Assembly (NCBI GenBank): GCA_903813345.2
Contig: CAIIXF020000009.1
Location: 23,835,759 to 23,899,758, forward strand
Length of the DNA: 64,000 nucleotides
Source: Owenia fusiformis
Lineage: Eukaryota > Annelida > Polychaeta > Sabellida > Oweniidae
Direction of reading: 5' to 3'
Part shown: in pieces, positions 41,601-51,164 of the stretch
How the letters are laid out: every line of letters starts with the position of its first letter
How positions within the stretch are numbered: the stretch's first letter is position 1
The notes under the pieces: model-generated
Database searches by the model: none
What the model saw: the letters and a program-made list of their open reading frames with translations, nothing else
Told to the model about the DNA's origin: nothing
Translations under genes and position numbers: made by a program

Positions 41601-44600
41601 GTGAACCTTTACATTCGACTGACAGTCTGACAGTTACTGTTAATAATTGATTTAAATCTGTAATTTTAAGCGTCTTGTCCCCGTTCTTTTCTGCGGCACG
41701 TTTTTGAAGTTTGGTTTCAAGAACTATTAATATTAAATTCATTTATTGGCGTGGGCTTTCCATTGTATGAGATCTCTCACGTTCATATTTGAAGAGACCA
41801 CATTTATATCAAATTATTTCCATTACTTTTTTTTATTCAATTTACAGAAACAATTTGCAAAATTACGTGAAGATTGTTTCTTCTGTGTTTGTTTTTACCC
41901 TAGCTTGCAAGATGAGTTTGAATTATTATCTGACGTGAGATGAAGAATTTACCATTGGCCTTATTTTACAGTTATATTAGGCACAGTACACATTTTTTTT
42001 CAAAAATAAAATAACAGTTATTATCTAGTTTTGGATTTGACGAACTGTGGAACTATAGAATAAATTCTAATCCTTTCTGCTTTTGGCATTGGCAAACGTA
42101 TTTTAAATATTAAACTAATTGATGTATGAACGATTACCTTTCCCGGGGCTAAGGACTATGACTGAATCACACTGAACGAAATGCTGTTAATGAACTGAGC
42201 GTCTTCTTTTTGAAAGATTAAAATCATTGTGAACAAATGAAGCTCCTCATTTTCAATTTGATTACTTCAGGCATCGGTTTTCCCAATCAAAAGCTTGTTC
42301 AAAAAGAATGTTCTTACTACTATGGATATCTTAAAAATGAATGTGAACTCACTGAATTTAAGGATTTCTGTATTATAGGCTAACTGGTTTGTGAAATATT
42401 TATTATTTTATTGTAAATGATTTTGCGAGTTTGTTTTCTCTATTTTGAGAGTACGCCTGTGCGTGCATGTAGCTACAGTAACTCTTGTTGAATGCATATG
42501 ATGCTGTATAGAAAATAATTAATTACCCGTTTTTTATTAGTATTCTAGTATTAGTATATCCATGGGTCTCTTAAAAGCCCGTAGTATATCTGTTGGCGGT
42601 GATGATGAAAATGCAACGTTCCACTTCCAAAAACTTACTTAATTGCCAGAAAGATTAATTTGTTTTCCATGTTGCACTGCACAATTCGTATTATTAAGTT
42701 AGGGTTATACGTCCTTTGTTCTGTGTCACCCTTCAAAACCGGGTAAATCTCTTGTACCAAAAAACAGAGTTCAAGTACATCAATTTTATTTTTGCATAAA
42801 TCTAACGTATATATTTTTATTTCAGGCTAAGCAGCATTACAATTACAATTATAACTACAAAGCTCAATTTATCTGATTTAACAGGGTTGTACATATTAAT
42901 TTTCTGCCAAGAGTATCAGACGAATCAAATCATGATTTAATTTCACTTAATCACGCGGTACTAACTCACCAGGGCGTATCGAAACTAAAACGCCCCCAAA
43001 ACCGTTAATTTGAATTTCAAATCTATCCTGTCTTTGGAAAATCAATGATTGTGGGTCTCAAACAACGCCGTTTTTCTTCAAACTTGTTCCATTAAAACCT
43101 TCACAGAAATACCCTTCAGTCGAGACATTGCTTTTGTTTACAAAGTCCCTCGTTTTAGCGGCGTTTTGATCCCCAGATGTGAGAAGTTTTGATACGCCCC
43201 GGTGAGTTAGTACGGCGTGATTAAGTGAAATTAAATCATGATTTGATTCGTCTGATACTCTTGGCAGAAAATTAATATTAATAAATAATATGCCGAGTGA
43301 ACGAAGATGAAATTGTAATGTATTCACATGGAAATAATGTTAAAGGATATACAATACAATACAATACAATACAATACAATACAATTAATACCATGTTTGT
43401 AGGGCGTACATTCCAGTTTCTAAATATGATCACATTTAAGACATGCATGCAGTGATATTGTTTGGATAGTTACCGACCAGTCATTCGCGTACGTAGATAA
43501 AGAAACCAAGACAGTTTCAAAGAGAAACGGAAGACAGTACATCATACATGTCTAGTTAAAAAAAAGAATTATATTTATAATCCGAAAATCTGTATTTTTG
43601 AAGAAATTTCGGGGTGAAAATCTGTTTTTCGTCTTCGGGATTCAGCTAAAAAGTAATTGTAGGAAAATCACGGTTACAAAACTGAATCAACAATTCTAAA
43701 AAATTCGGATTTCTAAAAATATATCGGGAGAAATTAAAACGGTCAAGATTACTTCATTTACAAGTTTATATCAAATTAGTTTTACAGTTAACATCAATGG
43801 TAATGTCTCAGAAACTAATATTGGGGATATTTTATTTGTGTGATCGTGGCATAAGCAACGACTAAGATTTGTTTTGAATTTACAAAAAATGTATTTAACT
43901 TCATTCAAAATTAAGGTAGACGCTTCAAATAAAAAACATTTTAAGGCTCTTCTCTTCCTCTATTATCATCATGGTCATATTTTCAATGGTTATGGGGGAG
44001 GGTGCGATCGCACCATGGCACCACCTCCTGGCTACGCCTATGACATTGTAAGACGTAACAATTTACACTTCAATGGACGCTTCGTCAAAAATTCGGATAA
44101 CTTAAATTATACACACGTCGCCTCTCTACTAAAGTAACGATAGCTATTTACAGATTTAAATCACAATTCGAAACAATTCACGTACCAATATACGAACTAT
44201 TGAAAATACAGTAACATTTTCAAATATAAAAAGCTTTCTAATTTCTAATGATATTTAACTTAATATGTTATTATGTTATTAATATGTTAAATTTTCGTAT
44301 TTTTTGTTTTTCTGGGTACCCGGTTTTTTCGACCGGGTACGACCGGGTACCGGGTACCAAGTCGGAACCCAGTATGGAGGATTTAGTACCCGGTACCCGG
44401 TACCCGGTTTTTTCTACAAACCCGTCTCTGGCCGATAGAAGAAGTTAAGGGTAGTCGGCAAATTAGGGATCCCTGGGGAATTCCCCTTCCGACATTTTGA
44501 AAATTGCTGACATATTTCCGATGTAAAAACTAAAATCTCTTCGTTCTGCCGATAAACCCATACAATTCTCCGACATTGTAGAAAGACAGGCTTACCAATG

Positions 44601-47600
44601 GATCGGGCGTACGACCACAATCTAAAGTGGTCGGCAGGATACGATAAGCTCTAAGGGCTGAGCCTGTCAGGCTGGGGTACGAAGCGGGCATGGAACTGGA
44701 GTAAATATACATTTTTTACGATACAAATCATATGTAAAAAGCTCTCTGTGTTCATCATTAGCATTGTATCGGTCAAATTCCCATATACTGTAGGCTAGTA
44801 CTAGCTACACCTGCCCTGTCAACCCTCACGCATTAGGCGTGATTGTCACGCATTTGCTGGAAAAATAGAAATCACGCATCATTTTAGCGTGTATGATCAA
44901 ATATCACGCAAATCACGCATTTTGTTGATATTTTTAAAAACATTTTTTTGTGAAATGCCGATACAGTAAAATACTGAACGATGAAAAAAGCGAACTCATT
45001 CCGTTCGGTCTTTGCACGCGATTGCCGTTTGTGTCACGCATTTGGTACAACATATGTGTATATATCACGCATCTGTTTCAAAAATATTTACACGAAACCA
45101 TTTAGACGAAACCATGCAATATCTCACAAAGGATAGTATTCGTTTACACTAAGATTTGATGGAATATTCTCATTATGATTTTTAGAATAACATCTAAAAA
45201 AATCTTACTCCAGAATCAACATTTTCACTAGTGCACGACGGTGGTCCACATGCGATGTCTTCTAGCCAAGTTATTTGGCTAGAGACTCGAGTAAGCTACA
45301 CCTATTAGAAAAATTACCCCTCATTGCATTTAGCATAATCAACTCAATACCTCATCTTCCCTCACTAAAATATAGCACTCTGAAGTAGATTGTATGTATC
45401 TCCACGAAACGATGGGTTTCACTGGAATAGGTATAACACTCTGGGAATTATGATCTGCCTTCTTTTTATCCTATTTATATTACAACCCCCTCCAAAGAAG
45501 AATGGATAAGATACAGTCCCATAGCCAGGGAAGTTCAGGGGATGCGAGCAAAACCCCTCCCCCGAGCCAAAAATCCATTCAAAAGCACGTGGTTTTCACA
45601 ATTTTGAGCATTTTTCAAGAGATTTGGGACAAAAGCTGGCTAAGGGCCTGATATCTGTCAACTTTGCTGTGAATTTCTCATGTATGAAAGACTTTATTAC
45701 AGAAGCCCAGATGTAACAACTGTGAAACAAACCTTATATAATTCCTCTCCACAGCAATAATCCTGGTTCCCAACAGAGTAACAAAGCTGCCTTCATTTAA
45801 CCCCGTCTAAACCAACATGCATAGAGTTGACATTACCTAGCAACCTTGCCTTCTCTTTCTCGAAACCCCCACTCACTTCATTGCCAATGCACAGCCCCCT
45901 CTAAAACTTAAACAACTATAACTATTTTAGAATGAACAAACGATTAAGTGCTGCTGCAAAGTAAAGAAATGCAGGAACTCCAAGACAAGGCACGCTTGAT
46001 ATGTCCCCTTGCAAGGCACATCTTTTGAGAGAGCTACATTGCAGACTTGCCAACCTAAAATGAAAAATTTACGGGAGATTTAAAAAAAATTGCGGTACAT
46101 TTACGGGAGTTTTTTTCAAAGTCCGGTAGTTTTTGCGGGAGCTTTTTGAAAAAAAGCGGGAGTTTTATGGGAGGTTTTTGAAAAAAACGGTAGTTTTTAC
46201 GTGAGATTTAAAAAAAACGGGAGTTTTTGCGGTAAATTTTGAAAAAAAAACGGGAGTTTTTACGGGAGATGTTGAAAAAAACGGGAGTTTTTACGGGAGA
46301 TGTTGAAAAAAGGTATTTTTCGCGGTGAATTTAAAAAAACGTGACTTTTTTACGGAAGATTTCAGAAAAAACGGGAGTTTTTGCGGTAGGTTCTGAAAAA
46401 ACGGGAGTTTTTACGGTAGGTTTTGAAAAAACGGGAGTTTTTGCGGTAGATTTTAAAAGTAGATTTCTGAAAAAACTGGAGTTTTTACGGTAGATTTCTG
46501 AAAAAACGGGAGTTTTACGGTAGATTCTGAAAAAACGGGAGTTTTTACGGTAGATTTCTACAAAAACGGGAGCTTTTACGGTAGATTTCGGAAAATTCGG
46601 GAGTTTTTACGGTAGATTTCTGAAAGAACAGGAGTTTTTACGGTAGATTTTGAAAAAACTGGAGTTTTACGGTAGATTTCTGAAAAAACGGGAGTTTTTA
46701 CTATAGATTTTGAAAAACGGGAGTTTTTACGGTAGATTTTGAAAGAACGGGAGTTTTTATGGTAGGTTTCGGAAAAAACGGGAGTTCTTACGGTAGGTTT
46801 CTGAAAAAACGGGTGTTTTTACGGCAAATTTTGAAAAAAACATGAGTTTTTACGGTAGATTTCTGAAAAAACTGGAGTTTTTACTTTAGATTTTGAAAAA
46901 CGGGAGTTTTTACGGTAGATTTATGAGCATTAAATCCAGCGATTTAATTGGTTGAAATTATTATGACGCATGCGCAGTTAATTAATTAATTAGAACTTAT
47001 AATCTAAGATAGATGTCACTTACGTTCATTATTTCACAGCAGTCCCTACCAATAATGCGCCTTATATTGTGGGAATATTTTGTTTAGCGCCAAAATGTAT
47101 TCTCCCGACAGAAGTATGACAGAATATGAACTGGCCCCCGTTTGTGGACATTTGGTGTGCAAACTTATACCGAACTGATCGCAGAAAAGCAATTTGAATC
47201 ATGGGAATGAAGTACTTTTAAGTTATTTATGAAAGTATCGATAGTGAACCATGGGAGCTAACCTTCTTGGAGTAAAAGAAAGAAGCGTGTCTGCAATAAT
47301 CAAGGTCACAAATTTGTCAAATTCCTTTTAAATACGGTAGATTTCGACAGCAAAAAACGGAGATTTTACGGGAGTTATACCAAGAATACGGGAGATTTTA
47401 CGGGAGTTATACCAGAAAACAGGGAGATTTTACGGGAGTTATACCAAGAATACGGGAGATTTTATGGGAGTTACACCAGAATACGGGAGATTTCAGCAAA
47501 AATACGGGAGATTTTACGGCCATATTTTTAAAAAAAATTCGAGATTTTAGTAGAAATACAGTACGGTAGTTTACGGGAGTTTTTACGGGAGGAAACGGTA

Positions 47601-49200
47601 CGGGAGTTTGGTATTTTTTACGGAAAAACAAAAAATTTACGGGAGATTCCCGTAAAAAAACGGGAGGTTGGCAAGTCTGCATTGTATATATATGATCTAG
47701 GGTACAAAAATATAATTTTTATCATGTGGTTTCAGATTGTTCAACCTGAAGGTCCAGGTAGACAATACAATTGGCCGTGCCAGCGTCATATTTCCAGGTC
47801 TCTCCATGGGAGACTTTGATGCACTTGGTAAGTTATATTCACAGGCTGGTATTGAAAGATTTGTCTGCTGTGACGGAGCATGTTATTTTTCATATAAACG
47901 AAACATATGAGTTAAAAATAAGTTGGGATTATCTTTTATTTATCTTAATTTTCAATTTTTGAAAAAAGTGTCGACTCGGGGCAAGGCTACCTATTAACCT
48001 ATTTGACTGTGTTTTGAGGTTTCTGTGTAAGACTGACAGACATACTGTATATGTGCAATCATTGATCTACATGTATTTAGAAGCCAAGTTTAAAATTTTG
48101 CTCTGACACTGTAAACCAAGACTGGGGTTGATAATTGAGGGATATATTTTCAAGTCAACCCAATGGAGAGTTCATTAATTAAAATATAAAGTAAAACTCT
48201 GACAACTAAATTAGAATTTGTAATTATCAGAATGGACTACGTTTGAGTTGGAATAATTAAGAAGCAGTCCAATTGTGAATATTTGAAATAAAATAGTAAT
48301 ATAAAGTAGAGTCTCTGTCAAATGATCGAGTGTAAAATCACTGTTTTGTGAATCCATGTAATACTGCATAATTAATTGTAATTTCTTAATTTAATATGAT
48401 ACATTCTTGATTTAGGTAATCCTAGTCTATGGCGAGTCCAGAATCTGCTGACGATGGCAAGAATCGTGGCATACCACGACGGCAAATGTGGAAGTGATGG
48501 CAACACATTCCTGGAGTATGACAAAATGACATCAGACAGGATGACATTCATGGCTTCATCGGAAATTGAGCTCTCTGAGAAATTCTATGAAATCAGAAAC
48601 CAGGAACAATTTCCAATTAAGATTGCAGTTCACTTAGGGTACATTGGTAAATCTTCAGTATTAAGTGTCGCGGAGATGACCAATGGAATTACAGGAGAAT
48701 TCTTGGGAAAAGGCGGAAACCAAGTTGTCAGCGTTAGCAGAGAGACAAGAAAACCAACAGCGCTACCTGATTGGTGGAGAGACAAATATAAGCATCTAGT
48801 CGTAGAAAATAAAGCATTGATTGTCCAAAGATTAGAAAAACCCGATAAGGTTCACAAATATGATACCAAAGTCAGCTGGAGTGATACGGATCGTTATCGT
48901 CACACAAACCAAGCCACATACACCCGGTTTTGTATAGATGCCGCCACTGATGCTTCCATAAAAGGATATTTCTCCAAACTAACAGGAGATATACGTCAAT
49001 ATCATGTGAAGACATATGATGTGCTGTACATTGGAGAAAGTCTAGCTGGTGACCACATCACCGTGGAGACATGGGAAAATGATGAGAATCCATCTCTCAT
49101 ACATTTCCAGATTAGTAAAGATGAGAAAGCTTTATTTCAAAGTTCGATAGAGTTCCATTCTACAGAACCAGGGACAGGTGACTTTATGAAACCTTCATAA
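26648..49200 (+). CDS. Double-hotdog thioesterase-like protein (3 coding exons, ~21-kb intron 1)
   Basis: Proposed exons are 26648-26679, 47736-47827 and 48416-49200. Phases match at both joins (AG|A, G|GT), giving 302 aa. Exons 2 and 3 are secure. The link to exon 1 rests on its ATG, an AAG|GTAATT donor, the matching phase 2 and the absence of a start codon at the head of exon 2. Residues ~13-150 and ~185-295 each look like a hotdog domain. The second has WSDTDRYRHTNQATYTRF (residues 196-213), an eroded form of the 4HBT signature DxDxxGHVNNxxYxxW, with D198, D200, H204 and N206 kept. The first has GDFDALGNPSLWRVQNLLT (36-54) at the equivalent place, with the His lost. Such double-hotdog proteins usually hydrolyse acyl-CoA or acyl-ACP thioesters. 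The substrate and compartment are unknown, and I see no signal peptide or membrane segment. If exon 1 is wrong, Met55 (48454) would be the next in-frame start and would truncate the first domain. Confidence 0.82.
26938..27130 (-). repeat. GGTACCCGG repeat block, copy A (inverted to 44.3 kb)
   Basis: A run of ACCGGGTACCGGGTACCGGG is followed by ACTAAATCCTCCATGCTGGG and an inverted GGTACCCGGTACCCGG, then AAAAAACCGGGTACCC. To the left is CACAGAGAGCTTTTTACATATGATTTGTATC. The same order occurs in reverse complement at 44305-44765. The apparent protein (RYPVPGTRF) is a repeat translation. Confidence 0.75.
27812..29078. repeat. Inverted ~255-bp duplication flanking a hAT-like element
   Basis: 27812-28070 and 28826-29078 are reverse-complement copies (key string CATCTCTAGAAGTGATTTCC and its complement), differing by scattered substitutions and small indels. 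The segment between them contains the palindromic element 28084-28665 and ~160 bp of unrelated sequence. The open frames in both arms (KQGWKG.KI.KTFQKK) are the same sequence read from each copy and match no domain I know. Confidence 0.72.
28084..28665. mobile_element. hAT-like non-autonomous element (TAGGGCTGCCATC ends)
   Basis: It starts TAGGGCTGCCATC and ends GATGGCAGCCCTA(CAG). Ends of the form CAGGGNTGCCA are common in hAT-family elements (recalled knowledge). TTTAAAG lies on both sides (28077-28083 and 28066-offset partner 28666-28672), a plausible 7-8-bp target duplication. The subterminal parts are rich in GTCGAC/TTCGAC strings in inverted pairs. The interior has a 91-residue open frame without a recognisable transposase motif. 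Confidence 0.6.
29595..30060. repeat. Foldback sequence with GTTATTCACC / GGTGAATAAC and ACCATGGTC / GACCACGGT pairs
   Basis: GTTATTCACCAGGAGGGATTTG (29605) faces CCCGACAGGTGAATAACG (29729). TTATACCATGGTCAAGAGC (29750) faces GCTCTGACCACGGTATAAAAAG (29952). Related in style to 11.8-12.5 kb (CCGAGGGATATTC). No gene. Confidence 0.5.
30116..30142. repeat. (TTGAT)n microsatellite
   Basis: About five perfect TTGAT repeats. Confidence 0.9.
30440..30775. repeat. Two diverged direct copies of a ~130-bp segment
   Basis: TTTTGCCATCTACATTTTATATT ... GAGAATTCTTCAGAGA ... CCTGCTTTTGCC at 30443-30580 is repeated at 30657-30768, followed by GGGGGGAGGGGG and a poly-C tract (30825-30844). Confidence 0.7.
31185..31900. 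repeat. Diverged ~310-bp tandem segment
   Basis: TTAAGCAGGGGTCCATTTT (31190) and TTTCAGCAGGGGTCTATTTT (31501) head two similar segments. Each then passes through AATAT..TTCT.AGATGA, a GTTACAG/ATTACAG and a CATCAAAC/ATCAAAC-like string. A third, weaker unit may follow to 31900. 30845-31184 shows nothing clear. Confidence 0.35.
31926..32524 (+). repeat. Second, 3'-truncated copy of the TCCCATCGAAC element
   Basis: It parallels 2583-3160: TATCCCATTGAACGAACTTCGGAGGGATATAGGGAACG, a short GTCC microsatellite, CAAAATGGCCGCTCATTT, then only ~1.6 copies of the ~130-bp CTCGAAAAGTAGTG...GGCGGCCATTTT unit. It breaks off after AACAAGGCACACTGA without the right terminus. Confidence 0.72.
33099..35450. mobile_element. 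2.35-kb element with 44-bp perfect terminal inverted repeats
   Basis: The left end starts CCCTTATAAAAAATTCAACC and the right end ends with its exact complement. The match runs uninterrupted for 44 bp, through AAACCGTT. Subterminal regions on both sides are filled with TTGCAACC/GGTTGCAA and CAATCATTG strings (33130-33335; 35160-35400). The interior is AT-rich with no transposase-like frame, so it is a non-autonomous DNA transposon. No clear target duplication beyond a CA dinucleotide on each side. It contains three diverged ~120-bp AGTCTGCT repeats (33760-34110), a poly-C run (34440-34461) and a 21-bp minisatellite. Confidence 0.72.
34559..34643. repeat. 21-bp minisatellite, four copies
   Basis: Four copies of GTTTTAATTAGCTGTTCAACC, the last with two changes. 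It lies inside the 33.1-35.45 kb element. Confidence 0.92.
35451..37020. repeat. Satellite-like tandem array, ~335-bp monomer, about five copies
   Basis: GTGAAAACGTATGTAGGAATATATG recurs near 35477, 35799, 36281, 36619 and 36958. The 338-bp spacing between the later copies gives the monomer, and the 483-bp gap holds an extra partial unit. Each unit also has GATGTTAAAAGAAAGTGAAC, CAATTAAACAGATAAAATCAATA and GTTAAACCCCTCAATAATAAG. The array begins immediately after the right end of the 44-bp-TIR element. Confidence 0.85.
37021..38320. other. No supported gene
   Basis: Part of the long intron. It includes an A-rich stretch (37480-37620) and AT-rich sequence. Open frames such as 37167-37394 carry no recognisable motif. 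Confidence 0.5.
38325..38605 (-). repeat. Dispersed repeat, GGCTACGCC type, copy A
   Basis: Read on the minus strand: CCAGCTTTCAATCAGCTTGCC...CAAGATTTGTTTTGAATTTTAC...GACGCTTTCAATAAAGAGCATTTTAAAGCTC...TTTTATTGGTTATCGGGG...CCTCACTACGCCTATGCATAG. Copy B at 43868-44045 runs in the same order on the plus strand (GATTTGTTTTGAATTTAC, GTAGACGCTTCAAATAAAAAACATTTTAAGGCTC, GGCTACGCCTATGACA). Confidence 0.6.
38760..39175. repeat. GGCCC-rich degenerate repeat (AATAAGGCCCAAAATT type)
   Basis: Irregular reiterations of AAATTGAAAAATAAGGCCC / GGGCCAAAAT with poly-C. The same style recurs at 61185-61460. The frames here are low-complexity. Confidence 0.5.
39865..40062. mobile_element. ~200-bp inverted-repeat element
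   Basis: ACACGTTTCTTAAAAAACAACTTGTACGTGAGCGTG on the left is matched, inverted and with few changes, by CACGCTCGGGTACAAGTTCTTTTAAAAACGTGT on the right, making ~35-bp arms. Confidence 0.55.
40450..40690. repeat. Local direct repeats AAACTAGGTTAAACC(A/T)CCAGCCG
   Basis: ACTAGGTTAAACCACCAGCCGTCATCTG (40531) and AGTAGGTTAAACCTCCAGCCGGCAGCTG (40626), with an ACTGACGGCTGACAG variant at 40484. Unidentified. 40700-42890 holds no supported gene. Confidence 0.4.
42894..43281. mobile_element. ~390-bp foldback element with ~95-bp arms
   Basis: TATTAATTTTCTGCCAAGAG ... GATTTAATTTCACTTAATCACGC ... GTACTAACTCACC at 42894-42985 is complementary to 43190-43281 (GGTGAGTTAGTAC ... GCGTGATTAAGTGAAATTAAATC ... 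CTCTTGGCAGAAAATTAATA), with only scattered mismatches. The ~200-bp loop is non-coding; the 89-residue minus frame spans one arm plus loop. Confidence 0.75.
43351..43385. repeat. (ACAAT)7 microsatellite
   Basis: Seven perfect pentanucleotide repeats. Confidence 0.95.
43868..44045 (+). repeat. Dispersed repeat, GGCTACGCC type, copy B
   Basis: The same order of motifs as the minus strand of 38325-38605, so the two copies lie head-to-head ~5.5 kb apart in the same intron. Confidence 0.55.
44300..44770 (+). repeat. GGTACCCGG repeat block, copy B (inverted to 27.0 kb) with ~245 bp extra
   Basis: Reads TGGGTACCCGGTTTTTTCGACC, then ACCGGGTACCGGG, GGAACCCAGTATGGAGGATTTAG, GTACCCGGTACCCGG and TTTTTTCTACAAACCCGTCTCTGGCCG. 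These are reverse-complement counterparts of copy A. The distal flank GATACAAATCATATGTAAAAAGCTCTCTGTG also matches, but lies ~245 bp further away, so copy A has lost or copy B has gained the piece at about 44432-44690. Confidence 0.75.
44815..45080. repeat. TCACGCAT-motif cluster
   Basis: At least seven TCACGCAT/TCACGCAA strings, with an inverted GCGTGA, within 260 bp and at irregular spacing. It has no obvious period or ends, and no known regulatory identity is claimed. 45081-46036 contains only AT-rich and low-complexity sequence. Confidence 0.5.
46042..47679. mobile_element. 1.64-kb TIR element (CAGACTTGCCAACCT) filled with ACGGGAGTTTTTACGG minisatellite
   Basis: CAGACTTGCCAACCT at the left end and AGGTTGGCAAGTCTG at the right end are exact inverted complements. 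CATTG flanks both (46037-46041; 47680-47684) as a probable 5-bp target duplication. Inside, the first ~890 bp is a ~30-bp tandem repeat (AAAAAACGGGAGTTTTTACGGTAGATTTCTG type, roughly 28 copies). A ~400-bp unique middle follows, then 47330-47660 repeats ACGGGAGATTTTACGGGAGTTATACCA. The unit is an extension of the subterminal AATTTACGGGAGATT next to each TIR, so the array grew from the element's own end. Non-coding. Confidence 0.82.
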
Positions 49201-49363
49201 GCATTTGGTACAACTTCAGCATGCCATTTGGTATTATTGGAGTTATAATTCGTGAAACACAATTGTCTTATACGATGCTACTGGTAATTTTTGGGACATA
49301 TTTGTGGCAAAATACTTTCAAGAAACAAACTCTTCGGTGCATATTGTGAAGGGATAAACAGTA

Positions 49364-49532
49364 TACAATTGTTGACCTCTCCAGAGGTCAACCGGCAAAA
49401 TTGTATACCGAGACTGTAAACCGAGAAACTACTGTTGACAGAGACCGAAGGTCGAGGTCAACAGTAGTTTCAAGGTTTACAGTCGAGGTATTTGATTTTG
49501 ACGGTTGACCGAATGGAGAGGTCTACAATTGT
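49364..49532. mobile_element. Nested double-hairpin element just after the thioesterase stop
   Basis: The outer arms ACAATTGTTGACCTCTCCA and TGGAGAGGTCTACAATTGT enclose inner arms ACTGTAAACCGAGAAACTACTGTTGAC and GTCAACAGTAGTTTCAAGGTTTACAGT. It starts 164 bp after the stop codon and so may be in the 3' UTR. Confidence 0.65.
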
Positions 49533-50436
49533 TTTGTTAGTCAGAAGAAACTAATAATACACATATAGACGACAATCATCAATCATATGGCTTCATTTCA
49601 CAATCTTTTCTCCGAACCACGCCAGCGATATTAGTTAAACTCTCTTGTTTTCGGCACATCACTGCAAACTCACTAGTAAAGAAATGTTAATTTTACGTTT
49701 CTATTTGTATTTTTGCTATACTTCTCGACTAGTAAAGTCAAAATATCACTTTCATCAACAACTGACTTTACTTTCTTCAGGTCCGTGCATCAACGTTTAC
49801 AAAATGTCCGTCTACCATGTTTTTTCTGTAAACATTATGACGTCATATTTCCCATAATTCACAAGTGTAGTACAGTAACATACGCGGTCAATAATATGAT
49901 ATCCCACGATGCACAAGTGAGGTACAGGCAAAAATGTTGACCGCTAATTGACCAATCAGATGCGAGTATTTACACTGAGGTACTAACAATATAAATTGTA
50001 CATAAATTAAATTGAACTACCTCAAGAATTAAGTGGAGGAAAATCAGTTGCATAGCCATTGATATAGAGAACAAATGTACATGTATTTGTATATTTATAT
50101 AACATCAAATTGTATCATATATATATAGTACTGTACATGCAATTTTGACATGATGCCAACCTGTATTCCAATGAAGAGAAAGATAATCATTTTTACATTT
50201 ATAATAATTTTCATCACAACCAATTATTATCAAAGTTCAACTTTTTTACATATATATAGTTAACCTTAAAATATAGTGCAGTATTTACTGATTTGTTAAT
50301 GATTAATTAAATGTTATTTTTAATGAACCAATTTCTTCATTTATTGTTCAAATTTCAAAACACAGTGTATTATATAATCTCTAGGAATGAGTCATATGGT
50401 CCGGGGTTCTGTGGCTATATACTGAGCATTACAGGT

Positions 50437-50786
50437 ACAGTAAAACCTATCTAATCCAAACACCCCTGGGACCAGCCAAAAGTGTTCAAATTAGTATGTG
50501 TTCACATTTTAAGGTTTTATAAACATTTAAGTCAATGTGAGATAACAAATTTGGGACCAAGAAAAAGTGTTCATATTGAGGGATGTTCGGATTAGAGAGG
50601 TGTTCAGATATACTGTACAGTGAAATCTGTATATCTGAACATCTCTCAATGTAAACCTTTTTTCTTGGTCTCAAAAGTTATCTCCCATTGACTTACATGT
50701 TTACAAAACCTTGAAATGTGAACACCTGCTAATCTGAACATTTTTGGCTGGTCCCGGAGACATTCGGGTTAGACAGGTTTCACTGT
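50437..50786. mobile_element. 350-bp near-perfect palindrome of the ACAGTAAAACCT family
   Basis: The left half (ACAGTAAAACCTATCTAATCC ... GTGTTCAGATATACTGT) is complementary over nearly its full ~175 bp to the right half (ACAGTGAAATCTGTATATC ... AGACAGGTTTCACTGT). Shared blocks are GGGACCAGCCAAAA, GTGTTCACATTT, AAGTCAATG(T/G)GAGATAAC and GACCAAGAAAAA. The arms meet with almost no loop. It is the longest intact palindrome of the dispersed family. Confidence 0.82.
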
Positions 50787-51164
50787 ACTCATTTGTGTTT
50801 AATGAGCGGGGTTCACCAAGATAAGATTTAGGGGCCACTACTATAAATTGCATATTCAACTTTTTGTAAGGTACAGACATTTATGATAACTTCCTTACTC
50901 CATGTTGGGCCGACCTATCAAAGTAAAATTACTCTTAAAATGTGGCTTAAATGTTTATGGGGGATAAGAAATTCTGGAACCTCCAATACCCCCCCCCCCC
51001 CTCCTTTAAAAAGAAAAGCCTGCCTTGCATCATGGAATAAAGACAGATTGTGATTGCCCTGTCACCTGTAGATATTTCACCATAACAAAGAAACCCACCC
51101 AATGTTATCAGTTTACCACCCATTGTAAATCATATAAAGGTGGAGTTGTACTAGAAGGTTACTG

